The notes below the pieces were generated by a model. That model made no database searches. It saw only the letters and a program-made list of their open reading frames with translations, and was not told where the DNA came from. DNA of 64,000 nucleotides from NCBI GenBank assembly GCA_965112735.1, contig OZ218955.1, forward strand, positions 3,596,001 through 3,660,000, in the 5' to 3' direction. Shown here piece by piece: positions 50,119-62,734 of this stretch (position 1 is the stretch's first letter; each line of letters opens with the position of its first letter). A program made the translations under genes and the position numbers. The DNA is from Phaeosaccion multiseriatum. Taxonomy: Eukaryota; Ochrophyta, other classes.

Positions 50119-53100
50119 ACAATTGGTGCTAAGGTACAACTAGAGTTAACGCACGAAAATAAGAGGGCACAAAACATCAAAATTCCCTAGCTCCAATTCA
50201 CGTGCCACTTGCCAGTCCCCTCTCTGTCCCTCCCTCTCTCCCCCAAACACACACACAACCCCTCCCAAACACACCTGCATGATGGGCTTGATGGTTTTCT
50301 TCCAGCTGAGGTCCACGTCATCATCAATACACTGCCACTTGTCACTCCCCGGCATACGATAATAGAACCCAAACTCCGCCGCCAACCCCAGCCTTAACTT
50401 GCCCAGCCAGGTCTCCATGAAGCGCCGCTCTCGCCCACTAACAATAAAGAGCCTGTTCTTCTCATCCTTAGCGAGATTGTCCAGGGTCCTCGTCAGCAGG
50501 GGAGGGGGGCCCGCCAGTTGGGGCAGCGACTGCAGCTGCGTTAGAGTGCCATCGTAGTCACTGATGATGAGTCTGTTCTTGGCCCGGGCGTAAGCGGCCA
50601 CGCACTCGTCCACGGGCAAGGGAGTGACCTTCTTGGGCGCCGCCGCCGCCACTTCACACACTTCGACAAACTCCTGCATGAAGCTCTTGGCCCAAAACGC
50701 CGCGGTGTGCTGCGACACATAGCGAAAGAGCTTGTGTTGCCTCAGCTCCCGCTCCACGCGGCTAAGCGTCAACGACGTGTGAATGGCCGAGCTCAGCTCC
50801 TCAATGTTCCACGGGTTCACGCGCAGGGCCCCGCTGAGCGACTGCGCACTGCCTGCAAACTCGCTCAACACGAGCACACCCGGTCCGTCCCTGTCGGCAG
50901 GTGGCTCGTTCTGGGCAGCCACGTACTCATGCGAGACCAAGTTCATGCCATCCCGCACCGAGGTGACCAGACAAACATCCGCCACATTGTAGATGGCGAA
51001 CAGCTCATCCTGATCGATGCTCTGGTTGATGTAGTGCACCGGAGAGTACTCCAGCGTCCCGTAGGAGCCATTGATGCGACCCACAAGCTCGTTGACCTGC
51101 CCTGCCAACACCTTGTACTCCGGCACCTCCGTCCGGCTTGGCACCCCCACTTGGATGAGGGTGACCTTGCCTCGCCACTCGGGATGTCGGGAGAGGAACA
51201 GCTCCAGCCCCAGCAGCTTGTGCGGCACTCCCTTAATATAGTCCAGGCGGTCCACGCCGAGCAAAATCTTACGCCCCTTGAATGTATCCATAAGCTCCCT
51301 TACCCGGCCCTTGACCGAGCGCAGCGTGGTCTTGACGTGGTCCGGGTCGATGCCGATGGGGAACACGCCAAGAGACATGACGTGCCCTTTGTACTCGATG
51401 CCCCTCGGTGAGCACTCCACCTCCAGCACCCTGCTGCACGAGGAGAGGAAATGTCTTGCGTAGTCGTACGTATGGAAGCCGAGCAGATCGGCGCTGAGCA
51501 AACCCTCGAGCAGAGGTTTCCGTACCGGTAGGATGCGGTAGATCTCGGACGAGGGAAAGGGCGTGTGCAGGAACCAGCCCACCTTGATGGTTGGGTGCCT
51601 TTGCCGTAGCTCGTAGGGCAGCCTCATGAGGTGGTAATCGTGCACCCATACAAAGTCGCCATCTGCGTATATGCTGCTCACCACTTCTGCGAATTTGATA
51701 TTTGCCGTCTTGTAAGCATTCCACAGGGCCCCGTCGAACTTTTTCTCCCCTCCTGCCTTGTACATGGGCAAGGGCACGTAGTGGAACAGCGGCCATAGCA
51801 CGTCGTTGGAGAAACCGTTGTAGTAATCATCCACCAGCTGCTCGTCCAGGAATACGGGCACACAGCTCGTCTCCCTCATCAGCTGCTTGGCTACCTCCTG
51901 TTTGGTGGGAGGGGAGAAGAGAGAGGCATATAGGTGCAGGAGGGGCACGGAGAGAGGGAAGGGGGGGAGGAGAGGGCGGGCGTGTGGACATGAGACAAGA
52001 AAAGTGACGAAGCCATTCTATGGCTCTACTGGAAACAATACGAGCAGCAGAGCAAGCAGCAAGCAAACCAGACACACTGCTTTGGCCTAGAGCAAAGCAA
52101 AACCAAGAACACTGACTGCCTGACGTACTCTGACTCACTCACTGACTGACTGACCTCCTCCTCCTCCTTGGGTATGAAGACTCCCAACCAGCCCACCCAG
52201 GTGAAGTCGATCATGTCGCGCACCCCCTGTAGCGCCGTTACCAGCCCGCCACTGCTCATCTTGAACGCCCTGCATGCACGCACAGCACAGCACAGCACAG
52301 CACAGCAGTTGGTGATACAGCACCGCACAGCAAAGAGGCGTACGAGGCGTGGGGTGCACTTCTTTCCGCCTCCCCACCCCCACACACCATCCACACACCC
52401 ACGCTGTGTGCTCACCATTTGCCCGTCTTTTCGTCCTTCTTGCCGCTAATTGGCAGCCGATTGGCCACCACGATGACCCGAGTGTCATGCTTCAAGTCCA
52501 CCCCACTGCCGGGTACTTCCTCCCGCGTCTCCGGATTCGTCTCATCCACCTCCTCCTTCTTGAGCAACCACAGCTGCCGCTGCAAGTCTTGAATGTTAGC
52601 CAAAATCTCCTGCTCCGTAACGTTGAGCGGGTCGGTGGGCTCATTGACGTCAACGTCTTCTGCCACGGTCTCCTGGTGCTCTTCAGGGCCGCGCCCCCCC
52701 GAAAGCTCCGAGAGCTGACTGTCCGTGTCCAACACAAACCCAGACGGGTCGGAAGAAGCGGGGAGCCAATCAGCGCGAGCCTCCCCTTCGAGCCCTCCCA
52801 GGGCCTTGCCAAAGTCATTATTGTAGGCGACAGGACCTTCTCTGGACGCCCCCCCGCCCCCCCCCGGGCCTATGCTCCTCGCTGCGTCATTCAGCTCATT
52901 GGTTCCTGGGGGAGGGGCGATCCCCACTCTCCCGTGAGGCAAGCCCAATACCGACCTGGAAACCGCCGGAGAGGCGTTGACAGACCCCATTTGGGCCACT
53001 CTTGATGAAGAGGAGGAGGATATGTCCCCCTCGGGACCGCTGCCCCGCCGCGCAAACACGTCGGGGCCCACAGATGGCACAGGGATCTGGGAGGAGGAGG

Positions 53101-53939
53101 GAGAGGAAGGCAATGGAATGCAAGTGCATGAAAGGGGGAAGGAGACAGATATCAGGGAGGGGAAGGACGAAAACAGAATGGGCGCGGATGATGTCGGGTA
53201 GGAGATGCGAGAGGACGTGCCCATCAGTCAGGTACCTGGTGTCCGGGCCCACCGTAGAAGGGCGGTTTCCTCTCTTGCCCGCCCGCTGCCGCCTCTATGC
53301 CGCCCTGGACGATGCCCGGACTCCACTGGAACGGTACGTGCGCTGGACGAGATGAGATGAGAGCACCAGGAAGAGGAGTACATCAGCAAAAGGCGAGAGG
53401 GAAGGTGGGGGAGGCGGAGGGGTCGATGAGCAGAGCAGCAGGGAAGTAGGGCGGGCTTTCAGAAAGAAGGGAGGGAGGGAGGACAATAAAAGCAGACAGA
53501 GGCGTGGAAGGGTAGACCGTTATGCTTCCAATGAGGACGGTGGAAAGTGGCGGAATGTCCAGGAGTAGAGGGAAAGAGAAGAAGACAGAGAGCAACAGTG
53601 ATGCCACGATCCATCCAAACACTTCTACGCACTTGAGGAGCCCCCAACGGACAGGGTAGCGGGTGGAGAGCTGGGCGAAATGCGCGTAGAGAGGCCTGAT
53701 GCTGCGGCTGATCCTGCTGGTGCTGAACCGGCCGGTCTGTGAGTCGTCCCCATCGATATCTGTGCCCCTAAGGACTCCTGCAAGCTGCCGCTTCGAGTCG
53801 CAGACACGTCTTCGGCGGTAGACTCATTCCTGCTCCCAGACCTGCTCCGTGGCCTGTTATCGCTTCCGCTCCGACTCCGGCTGCCTCCCTTCCCATTGCT
53901 GCCATTACTCCCTGTGCTGCCACTTCGTCGGCCCTTCAT
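47732..53939 (-). CDS. Trehalose-6-phosphate synthase/phosphatase (TPS-TPP fusion)
   Basis: A two-domain enzyme: a GT20 domain joins UDP-glucose and glucose-6-P, and a HAD-type domain can remove the phosphate. GT20 motifs include VIVVANRLPIS, SGGLVTALQGV, WVGWLG, HDYHLMRLPYELRQ, GFHTYDYARHFL, GVFPIGIDP, GVDRLDYIKGVPHKL and VTSVRDGMNLVSHEYVA. The largest exon (up to about 51900) ends in the phosphatase start LIISDYDGTLTQL, then SGRERRFMETWL; a later exon has FCVGDDKSDEDAF. Both DxD-type and GDDxSDE motifs are kept, so phosphatase activity is plausible. A low-complexity insert of about 130 residues splits the phosphatase domain before ELYTVHIGPELTNADFALEN. The N-terminal exons (about 53000-53940) are uncertain. 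The stop is 47732-47734. Confidence 0.92.
49807..49908. repeat. (GA)n microsatellite in TPS-TPP intron
   Basis: About 100 bp of almost pure ga/gag lies in an intron within the phosphatase part of the gene. Confidence 0.95.
50048..50116. repeat. (CA)n microsatellite in TPS-TPP intron
   Basis: About 34 uninterrupted ca units lie in the intron beside the exon for YFTERTPGTYIENKE. Confidence 0.97.
52308..52320 (+). repeat. Dispersed 13-bp core (exact), TPS-TPP intron
   Basis: The core lies 38 nt upstream of the acceptor of the exon for AFKMSSGGLV (start 52269, minus), within cacag repeats. Confidence 0.9.
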
Positions 53940-54330
53940 TCCCCCCCCCCGCCCCTTACTGACCCCCTTCCCCGCGTGCTAATAGTCTAATATCATTCGC
54001 AACCTCTCCAGTGTCTCCAGCAAGCACCCGATCTGGCTGCTTCCCCCTCTGCTGGAGAAAGTTGGGAGGGAGACAAGAAAGGGGAAGAAGAGAGAGAGAG
54101 AGCGAGATGGGAGGTACAGAGAAGAGGTTCGCGCCGTCACTGCAGCAGGAAGAGGTTAAAAGTCGTCGCTGCGTATTAAGTAAATCTGGCAAGCAGCAGC
54201 AGGGCTCCAGCACAGCTTATTGCTGCTGAAGGGGGACGACGAAGATTTTCAAGGAGGGGGGCAAGGGAGAAATTTAGAAGTGTATGGTTTTCCCGAGGGG
54301 GCTTGTCCCGTCTTTGCCAATCCCACAGCG
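53940..54330. promoter_or_regulatory. Divergent interval, TPS-TPP / uL15m
   Basis: The interval lies between the probable first exon of TPS-TPP and the uL15m ATG at 54331. It may hold further TPS-TPP 5' exons. No element is obvious. Confidence 0.35.
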
Positions 54331-55708
54331 ATGGCTTCTTCGCTGCGCGTGCTGCGGCCTGCTGTGCTGGCCGTGGGTGCGAGCAAGAGACATGTGCCGT
54401 TCGTCGGTGTGTGCCGCTCCCTGGCGTCCGTGTCCCTTTCTTCCTCCTCGACTACCTCCACTTCTTCTCCCTCAAACGCCACCCCTCTATGGACTCCTTG
54501 CAGCCTACAAGAGCCCGTAAAGCTCAACAATCTGGCCCCGAACAAGGGCGCAGTGAAGCAAGTGCGAAGGGTGGGGCGGGGGACGGGCAGCGGCAGGGGA
54601 AAGACGTGCGGCAGAGGTCACAAGGGACAGGGGCAGAGGGGCACGGGCCCACGCCTCGGCTTCGAAGGAGGGCAGACGCCCCTCTACCTTCGCGTGCCTA
54701 AGCGGGGACACAATAAGGGAGGCCACGACCCGCTGGAGACGGTCACGATAGACCGCCTGAGGGAGTTTGTGGCCATGGGCAGGCTCGTGCCTCCTGCAGA
54801 CGGGAGCATGATCACCATGAAGATGCTCCAGGTGTGTGTCGGGAGAACGGGAACGAAGTTACAGTGAAGTAATCGTCTAAGATATGGCACAGTAAAATGG
54901 AACACCGCTACGTCATTGGATAGCCACGACTGGCGTGCTTTGCTTGCCTCCTCACGATGCTCCTACCGTCCCTCTGTCAATGCCCTGTCACAACGTTAGG
55001 ATGCCGGCGTTGTGAACCACATCAAGCACGGAGTCAAGCTGGTCGGAAAGGACAGCTATGCCGGCAGTATCAGGAGTAGTAGTAGCAGCAGCAACAGTAG
55101 CAGCAGCAGTAGTGGCAGCGTCCCGGGCCTTGACGTCCCCCTCCACATGGAGGTCTCTCGCGCCTCTGAGTCTGCCATCGCGGCCATCGAGAAGCAGGGC
55201 GGCACAGTTACGTGCTGCCACTTCAATAGGCTGGCAATTAGGGCACATCTCAAGCCGCACAAGTTCGAGCTCCTCCCAAGGTGCGCTTTACAATCACACA
55301 CTGGGCCGGTCGGGAGAGGGGCGAGTGTGAAGCAGCTTGGGTGGATGGGCAGAGCATACACAAGCGGAAGACAGAGAGGTGCCTGGCATATCCAACTGAG
55401 CTCTAAGCCCTGCGCTGTCCTCCCCTCCCCCGCTTTCTCATCCCCCATCTTGACTGACTTGGGTACCCCCAAACAGACGAGCACGACCCAAGCCCAAGAA
55501 GATGCCCTTCTACCTAGACTACTCCAAGCGCGGCTTCCTCAACCCTGAGATCCAGCTGCGCAACCTCAAGCTCTTTGGAAAAGTCACCTCGGAGGTGCAT
55601 CAGCCGCACTGGGACCTGCTGGAACTGTCGGTTATAGATGACGACGACGACGACGAGGAGCAGGGGGGGGAGGCAAGGGATGGAAGTGGCGACAAAGCCA
55701 AGGTGTGA
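54331..55708 (+). CDS. Mitochondrial large-subunit ribosomal protein uL15m
   Basis: A nuclear-encoded uL15 family protein of the mitochondrial ribosome. The exons are about 54331-54831, 55001-55281 and 55477-55708. Residues 1-65 are a basic, Ser-rich presequence from ATG 54331 (a GTG/ATG start further left would add a non-conserved stretch). The core has [40 protein letters not shown] and VPKRG; exon 2 has [20 protein letters not shown]. Exon 3 matches the MRPL15-type extension ([20 protein letters not shown]), which separates it from plastid L15. A Ser/Asn tract ([13 protein letters not shown]) is inserted before the second conserved region. The tail is Asp/Glu-rich. Confidence 0.9.
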
Positions 55709-56664
55709 GGAGATTTCCTGACCAGGGGGACACACACACACACTCACACCCCTCCATCTACCTCCTCTCTGCTGTTGGCACTGCGTTGCCATGTGTATGA
55801 GAGCCAGCCACCACTGCACCGCACGGACTGCGGATGGACGTTTTCTGAGCCAAGGAGGCTTCTCCGGTATCGAGGAGAGAGGGGGTGTATAGTGTGTAGG
55901 GCTGTGCGAAACTGGAACTGAGAGCTGCCTTCCGATACTCGCAGTCGGGGACCGAGCCTTGGCCCATGGTGGGGCGTCTTTGGGAGCAGAGCAGAACGGT
56001 GATGGGTGGTGCTTTGGTCGGCGCCGTTCGAGCGTGACAGATGAACGAAGGAGGCACGTACGTGACTGATGGTCCGATGCGTCAACTCGGCGTCTCTCTC
56101 CATGCGGCGATCATTCCCACAATCCTCACGTTGGGAAGCACCCCACCCCGGAGGAGAAGCTTCCTGAGGAGGAGGTATGCTACCCTACCCGTAAGGGCAG
56201 CAGGCCCCCCCGAGCGGAGGGTATGCCCTCCTTCCTTTGGGTATTGTACCCCTCCAGCAACAGCGTGTGTCCCAATACAGTGTTGAAGTGGTGACAATCA
56301 AGCGAAGAGAGATGGCGAAGCAGCTTGGATGTCAGGAGCCACAACCTCGGCCTATGCCATGCCCGAGAGACTTGGAAGGAAGCAAGAGACCCTCAGCATT
56401 CATGGTCATGGTCACTGCCACTTCACCGCCAATCCGGTCACTGCCCACGCAAAATTAGTTTGCCGCAAACCCCTAGGGACACCACACTGTGCCCAGCTTT
56501 TGCTTCACCCCTCCCGTATATTAACGATTATATATATATATAGATACATCTAAAGGGCAGTTGTGGGTGAGGGCTCCATCCCATACCCCACGCAGTGCCC
56601 TTCCCAATTCGAGGAAGGGAAGGCAGCAGATGGCCGAAGGCGTGGATGCTACTAACTGTGCTGC

Positions 56665-56697
<33 letters not shown>

Positions 56698-56785
56698 TAC
56701 TAGTGGTGCTGTTGCTCACTCCGTTGATGCCGCCCCCACAGCACCAGCAGCAGCAGCAGGTGGTGGTGGTGTTTAGTACGAGTAC
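55709..56785. other. Convergent gap, uL15m / desaturase
   Basis: No gene is recognised. There is an AT-rich patch (56527-56545, alternating ta), and (CTG)n/(CAG)n tracts at 56659-56760 just downstream of the desaturase stop. Confidence 0.5.
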
Positions 56786-57209
56786 TCACTCTGCCGTCGT
56801 CGCCGCCGCAGTAGCAGCAGTAGCAGCAGCACCAGCAGCAGGTCGTGAGACAATGCTGTCTGCCTGCGCGAGGTGCCTGTAGAACTCCGCCGTCTCCGCC
56901 AACACACTCGATACGCTCTCGAAGCTCTTGTACCTCACTCCATGCTCCTCACACGTCCTCCGCACCACCCCACTGATGCGCCAGAGGTGCTGATGGTTGA
57001 TGGAGGGGAAGAGGTGGTGCTCAATCTGTAAGTTGAGGCCGTTACTGAGCCAGCTCCACAGCCAGCTGTCTACGCAGAAGTTGTTGGACGTTTCTACTTG
57101 CTCCACCGCCCAGCCCTGGCCCTTGGAGACAGCGAGGGATGTTGCTGCTGTATCACCAACTGCTGCTGTCGACCCAAAGCTGCCGCTGGTGCTGGTTTGG
57201 GCGTAACTG

Positions 57210-57243
<34 letters not shown>

Positions 57244-58070
57244 CGCTGCTACTGCTGCTGCTGCTGCTGCTGCTGCTGGTGTTGCTGTTGCTATCCACTT
57301 TCATGCTCGGTAGGTTGAGGTGGTTAATCTGACTGAAAAAGCCAAAGAGCAAGCCTGTAGCATGTGCACACACGTACGCAGACAGAGAGGCCGGTAGACA
57401 GTCAGGCATGCAGGCACGTAAACATTACGTGAGATCGGGACCACCACCACCACCACCACCACCACCAGCACCAGCAGCAGCAGCAACAACAACAGCAGTT
57501 GGTGATACAGCAGCACGAGGACAGTCGGAACAAGCGTCGATCACAACAGAAGACGACAGCACTTCCGCCCAACGAACTTGCAAGGCTCCTCAAGTAAGCC
57601 CTTCGTCGCCTAAGCACCCTCCTCCGTCCTCACTCAGTCGCTCATCACTCCTCACTCACCCGTGGACGCCAAGAATACAAGCGCAGAGGTTAGGCCGTAC
57701 GTGACCCCCTGGAGAGCCACGGGCCTCCACACGATGGCCCACAAGTACACGACCAGGTGACACAGCTGGCAGCAACGGCCGATAGGGGTAAAGGCCTGAG
57801 GTGGTACAGGCGTGTGAAAGGGGAGGGGAGAGGAGGGGCGGGGGCAGGCAGGGCAGGGGAGGAGAGAGTAGGTGCAGGAAAGGAAAGGGAAAGGGCAGGA
57901 GAGGAGGTCAGGGGATAAAATGTCGCGCCACACAGTGGAGGATAAGGGACAGGGACGCGCGCATACACACACGCACGCACTCCTGCCCACGCACAGACAC
58001 ATACCCACACCCACCCACGCGCATACACACCCACACATAAGCACACTCACATCCACACACACATCCACAT

Positions 58071-58134
<64 letters not shown>

Positions 58135-60991
58135 ATGTACACACACACACACACACACACACCTGAGGTACGTCAACTATGCCGTTGATGTCCCCGTTGA
58201 GCAGCGTGTTGAGAGGCAGCCACAGCGCCTCTCCGAACACAACGAAGGCGTACCACACATACACGTACACGCGGTAGGCCTGCGCTTTGTAGCGGCTCGT
58301 CCAGGGGCATTGTGGGTGCGTGCGCAGAAAGGAGAAGTGGTGCAGGTCTGGGTCCAGGTCCACGTCATTTGTGAAACTGTGGTGTGCGAAGGTGTGCTGG
58401 TGCATCCACATGAAGGGACTGCGGTGGGAAAGGGGCACAACGTAGATGCCAAAGAGGGGAGTGGAGAGAGACGGATGGACGGAGGGAGGGAGGGAAGGAG
58501 GCAAAGGGAGAGGGAGAGACACACAGAGAGAGAGGGGGGCGGAGAAGAGACTGGGTTATAACAGGGACAAACGTAAACGCCAACAACGTATGGATGGATA
58601 GTCTCCACTCCCCTCCCCTCAACTCTTCCCTCCCCCAACCCCCCTCCCCTCCCTCCTCCTCCCTTCTCCCCCCTCTCTTCCTCCCCGCTCCTCCCCGTTC
58701 CTCTCCCCTCCCTTTCCTCCCCTACTCTTACCTCGCGATGAGCATCATTCCCAGCGTGCCGAGCTTGTTGAGGAAAGGTCGGGAGCTGCAGGTGAAGTGG
58801 CTGCCGTCGTGGCCCATGGCGCCTGCCAGCCACGATAGCAAAGCGAACAGCACAGCGGCCGAGGGGAAGCGCCACCCGCCTCCACCCGTGCTGTACCTGA
58901 GAGGGAGAGATAGAGGAGAGAGAGAGGAGAGAGAGATAGAGGAGAGAGAGATAGAGGAGAGAGAGAGGAGAGAGAGATAGAGAGAGAGAGAGTAGATGGA
59001 GAGAGACGAGAGAGAGTAGAGGGAGAGAGAAACGATATATATATATATATATATATGGGATTGCGTAAAGGAGGCAGGAGTGTAAGGCCCACCGCAGAAG
59101 GAGGAAGGAGACGGAGGGGAGGGAAACATGCTTGACTTCTTCCAGCCCACATGTTTAGCTTTTTCCAGCCCCCCCATGTGGTCCGGGCTGCCATCTGTGA
59201 GTGAGCCATTTGTGTGGGACACACCAGAAACCTTCCTACCTGGGGTACGTATAGGCCAGTCCGACGACGACGGAGGCGTAGTATAGAAGCCTCCCCTTGG
59301 AGGCCTTGAGCTTTCCTCTGCCCCCTTCCCCGAGGGGGTCCATGCCCTGTTCGCGCAGAACATCCCTCACTCGGCTGCACAGGACGTTGTAGAACGGGTC
59401 CGCCTCTTGTCTGGGGGTAGTGTGAGCAGGGCAGGGGTAGCGGTTGGTGGTACAGTGGCAGAGACAGAAGAGGGAGAGAGAGAATGAGAGAGAGGGAGAG
59501 AGAGAGAGAGAGAGATGAGAGAGAGAGCGAGAGAGACAGAGAGGAGAGAGAGGAAGAGATGGAGAGAATGGAAAGAGAAAGAGGACGAGAGAAGAAAGGA
59601 GGAGAGAGAGAGGAAGAGAGGGAGGGAGAGAGAGAGGGAGAGAGAGAGGGAGAGAGAGAGAGGGGGGGGTCAGACTCATCTCCAATCTCAGGAAAGTAGC
59701 GGCAGGAGGGAGGGAAGGATGGAGGGGAAAAAACACCTCTGTGTCTCTCTTGTCTCTCTCTGCACTCCACACTCCAGAAACGACTCCGGAAGCCGGGATG
59801 TGACGCCTGCCTCACCGCCTGTTCTTTCTCCCCATGTCTGCCCCCATCCTTCCCTCCTTGCCCTCGTGTATAGACTCACCGACTCGGAACCCCATCTCTC
59901 CTCCCTACTGAAGAAGCTCCCACTCCTCCTCCTTTATGTGTTGACGCTTGTGCTGCTGCTACTGCTCCTGCCGTTGGTGATAATAACACTTGCACTGATG
60001 ACGGTGCCGTAGTGGCAAGGGGAGCGGGCTCCGAGACGACATACTGGGCCAGCACGGTACGGTGCTTGTCCGTAAATGGGTGGTATGACTCAAACAGCGC
60101 GGTGCAGTCCCGCCCCTGCCCCAGCAGTATTGCCCAAGACCCCCCGGGGTGCTGATTCACAAATGGCCGCAAGTCGTAGAGCCTCCCGTGCACGAGCCAC
60201 AAGTGCTCTGGCACTGGCACAACCTTGGCAATGTCGGCTCCACTCCGCCGCTCCGTCTCTCCTTCTGTCGCTGTCGCTGCTCCTCCTCCTCCTGGCGACG
60301 CCCTCTCCACCGTCGAGAAAAGAGGACGTGAAAAAGGCTGGGCCTCAACCACACGTGACCTCTCCGTCTCCTCTGATGTGGCGGTACTCGCGAGATTCGC
60401 CCCCGCGGTGGGGGAGCTTTGCCGCCACCTCAGGGCCAGTACAAGGAGCAGAGCTGCCAAAGCTGCTGTTGCTCCCACAGCTAGCAGAGTTGCTTGATCC
60501 CACGCCCTCCACGTGCTGATACCAAGAGAGGAAAGCGCGCATACCTCCCACCCGCCGAGGGAGAGGCCTCCCCACCCGTGCTCCGCCCCCAGCCGAGACG
60601 TCCTGCCCTGCCCCCACAGCAGCCCAGCGGCCAGAAAAGCAACGGGAAACCCCGCATACAGCGCATATAGCGCACTACAAAAAGGCGACAGCGGCCTCGC
60701 CCAGGCCGGTCCTGCAGCGTTGTTGTCAATGTGGACGTCTGACTTGGACGTCTGGGTGTCTTTGGGGCTCGGATGGGTGGGCTTCTGCTCTCGTGCAGGA
60801 GAGGGGAGGAGCAGCGCCTTTGCCCGCACCCATCGCGACCGCAGGGCTACGCACGCTTCATTCACCAGCAGCCAAGCCGCTGCCCTCGCTGAGGGTGTTG
60901 CGGTCTCTGACACATGCTTCGCAAGAGATCTCTTGACGTCCACAGCCAGAATGCGTTTGTCGAGCAAGTTGTCTTCCCCTCCCTTCCCCAT
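56786..60991 (-). CDS. Cytochrome-b5 fusion front-end fatty-acid desaturase
   Basis: A membrane desaturase of the delta-4/5/6 front-end type, which places double bonds near the carboxyl end of polyunsaturated acyl chains, using its own b5 electron domain. From ATG 60991 there is a 220-residue extension with hydrophobic segments, then the b5 heme-binding region (WLVHGRLYDLRPFVNQHPGG). The His boxes are GHDGSH, HQHTFAHHSFTND and QIEHHLFPSINHQHLW, the last with Gln in place of the first His, diagnostic of front-end enzymes. Inserted between box 2 and box 3 is a Ser/Ala-rich stretch of about 60 residues carrying the dispersed motif (AVGDTAATS). Regiospecificity cannot be read from sequence. The stop is 56786-56788. 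Confidence 0.93.
57148..57160 (-). repeat. Dispersed 13-bp core (exact), desaturase exon
   Basis: The core is read as AVGDTA in the insert between His boxes 2 and 3. Confidence 0.9.
57498..57510 (+). repeat. Dispersed 13-bp core (exact), desaturase intron
   Basis: The core lies about 150 nt upstream of the acceptor before GLLFGFFSQINH, inside a CAG/CAA/CCA repeat field. Confidence 0.9.
58073..58161. repeat. (CA)n microsatellite in desaturase intron
   Basis: About 27 and 11 ca units, split by catgtac, lie in the intron after the exon ending NGIVDVPQ. Confidence 0.95.
59443..59455 (+). repeat. Dispersed 13-bp core (one mismatch), desaturase intron
   Basis: gttggtggtacag lies 32 nt upstream of the acceptor before the exon for EADPFYNVLCSR (exon start 59410, minus). 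Confidence 0.75.
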
Positions 60992-61497
60992 CAGCGCCAC
61001 GGCACGTCTGATTCAAGCTTGCTGCTGTTTCTACGCCGCTGCGCGGCTGCTGCTCCCAATTCCCGTGGTTGTATGTGGAAGGAAGCCTTTGATCCTTCGC
61101 AAGAGACCCTGGTGATTAAATATACCGCTGCTGCCTGGAAACCCTCTTAGCGCAGCCCCCGCAAGTGATCACAGTCTGTGAGCACAACAAGTGACCACAG
61201 CAACCCCAAGGAGCGCTGACAATAAGAAACTTTGTCCCCTCCTGTTTTTGCGCGAAATGAGTGTCCTTATAATTGTCCACGGATTATGGAGCGAGCGAGA
61301 TAGTGAGGCAAATCGTCAGGAGCCCTTGATACTGCTGCTGCTAATTCTTCATAGCGATCATTGTTGCGTCCAGCTGTTTGCTGAGGGGAAGATTTTATTG
61401 TAATTGTAATTATAGTCGAGAGAGCGCTGAGTCAAATGCGAAAATGTGGTGAGTTTCAGTTTTTTTGGGCGAACCCTTCCCATGCCGCTCGACATCT

Positions 61498-61511
61498 AGC
61501 GGCCGGCCGCT
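61498..61511. repeat. Perfect 14-bp palindrome
   Basis: agcggccggccgct reads the same on both strands. A second hairpin (cgagggcc-tac-ggccctcg, 61741-61759) and several cctaggcggc words are near, suggesting one repeat-derived block of about 320 bp. Confidence 0.75.
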
Positions 61512-61928
61512 CTAGGCCGCTCACTTTTCAGGTCCTAGGCGGCCTCTAGCCCGCCTCTAGGCAGCCTCCCAGTGACCGTGGGCGCGTGCGTGGTGCCGCT
61601 CAGCCAGTGGGTAGCAGCACACCTGTAGTCTGCACTCCTTTCTCCTCACTTCCAATCCCCTTCACTCTTTGCACTCTGGGCTTTCCCACCGTCCGCCTAG
61701 TTGGCTGGCGTCTGCCCTAGGCGGCGGCATATAGATAGGCCGAGGGCCTACGGCCCTCGCTAGGTCGGGCAATTTTCCCAAATAGACCTAGGCCGCTGGG
61801 CGTGCATGGGGCTGACTGTACCATCACTTGATATTGACATGGCGCCCCCCCCCCCCACCCTCCCTACAGATTGCTTGCAATAAAATGGCCACACTGGTTG
61901 CTCGGCTTGAAGCCGTGACCACGGATTC

Positions 61929-61995
61929 GGCCCCTGACAAGGTTCTGAGGCGACCAACAGAAAACTTGGGTCACCTCTGAACCTTGTCAGGGGCC
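61929..61995. repeat. Inverted repeat, 26-bp arms, 15-nt loop
   Basis: The left arm 61929-61954 pairs with the right arm 61970-61995 with two mismatches. It is the strongest short hairpin of the intergenic region. Confidence 0.9.
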
Positions 61996-62734
61996 AAACG
62001 GGTACCTCCCCAAGGACCGGCCCCGATTCCCTGGGAGGACCCCCTGGGGGGGCATGAGTGCAATTAAACCAGGATGGGAGCATGGCGATCCTCGACAGTC
62101 CTCGACGGCTAGATGGTGCCGTCCAGCACTCGGGTCGTCAACGAGGCGTAGGTGCTGGCCTGGGAGGGGACCGAGGGGGGGCGCTGAGGAGGAAGGGGGG
62201 GCAGAGAGAGGCCCCATCACCCAGCTACTCCGCCACTCGGGGTGAGGCAGGGAGGGACAAGCGCAATCACAGCAGTCAGCCGCTCGAGCGGCGCCCATCA
62301 CTGCTTGCCTCCCACTCGTCGCGGTTTGTCTGAGATGCAGCGGGAACGAATGTCGAAAGAGAGGGGCTGAGGGGAGCGAGGGGCGCAAGGAATGGAGACT
62401 TTCTTGTGGAGCAAAGGAGAGACACCCAGAGCTGCGCCTCTGCTGCTGTTGCTGCTTGCGGACGATTGTGTATGACTCGCTGCGAAGAGAGAGAGAGAGA
62501 GAGGATGAGAGGAGATCTTTTTCTTTATCATGAATTGCAAACGATATATACTACACCCCCTCTCTCGGGGGGGCTGAGGGGAGATGAGCACTGCGGGCCA
62601 GTAACTGGAGGAGCCAATACCCTTGTCATACCATGTAAACTCTAAACATGGCACTGGACAGGCCAGTGTCTTTCTAATAACGATCAAACTAATTACACTA
62701 CTCGATTCCTTGCCTATATGCCCTATCACCTGTG

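Larger units (their letters stand above)
60992..62734. other. Intergenic DNA with palindromes, no gene seen
   Basis: This 1.7-kb gap between two minus-strand genes has no supported coding sequence. The 61480-61800 block is GC-rich and full of ctaggc/gcctag words. A hairpin lies at 61929-61995. A short GA run occurs at 62487-62504. Confidence 0.45.

Noticed and set aside
50707-51411. Plus-strand open frame of 234 codons
   Set aside because: It is the reverse complement of the conserved GT20 exon of TPS-TPP, a GC-bias shadow.
61929-61995. Rho-independent terminator
   Set aside because: It is a hairpin without a T-run, in a eukaryotic nuclear context with no gene ending there.
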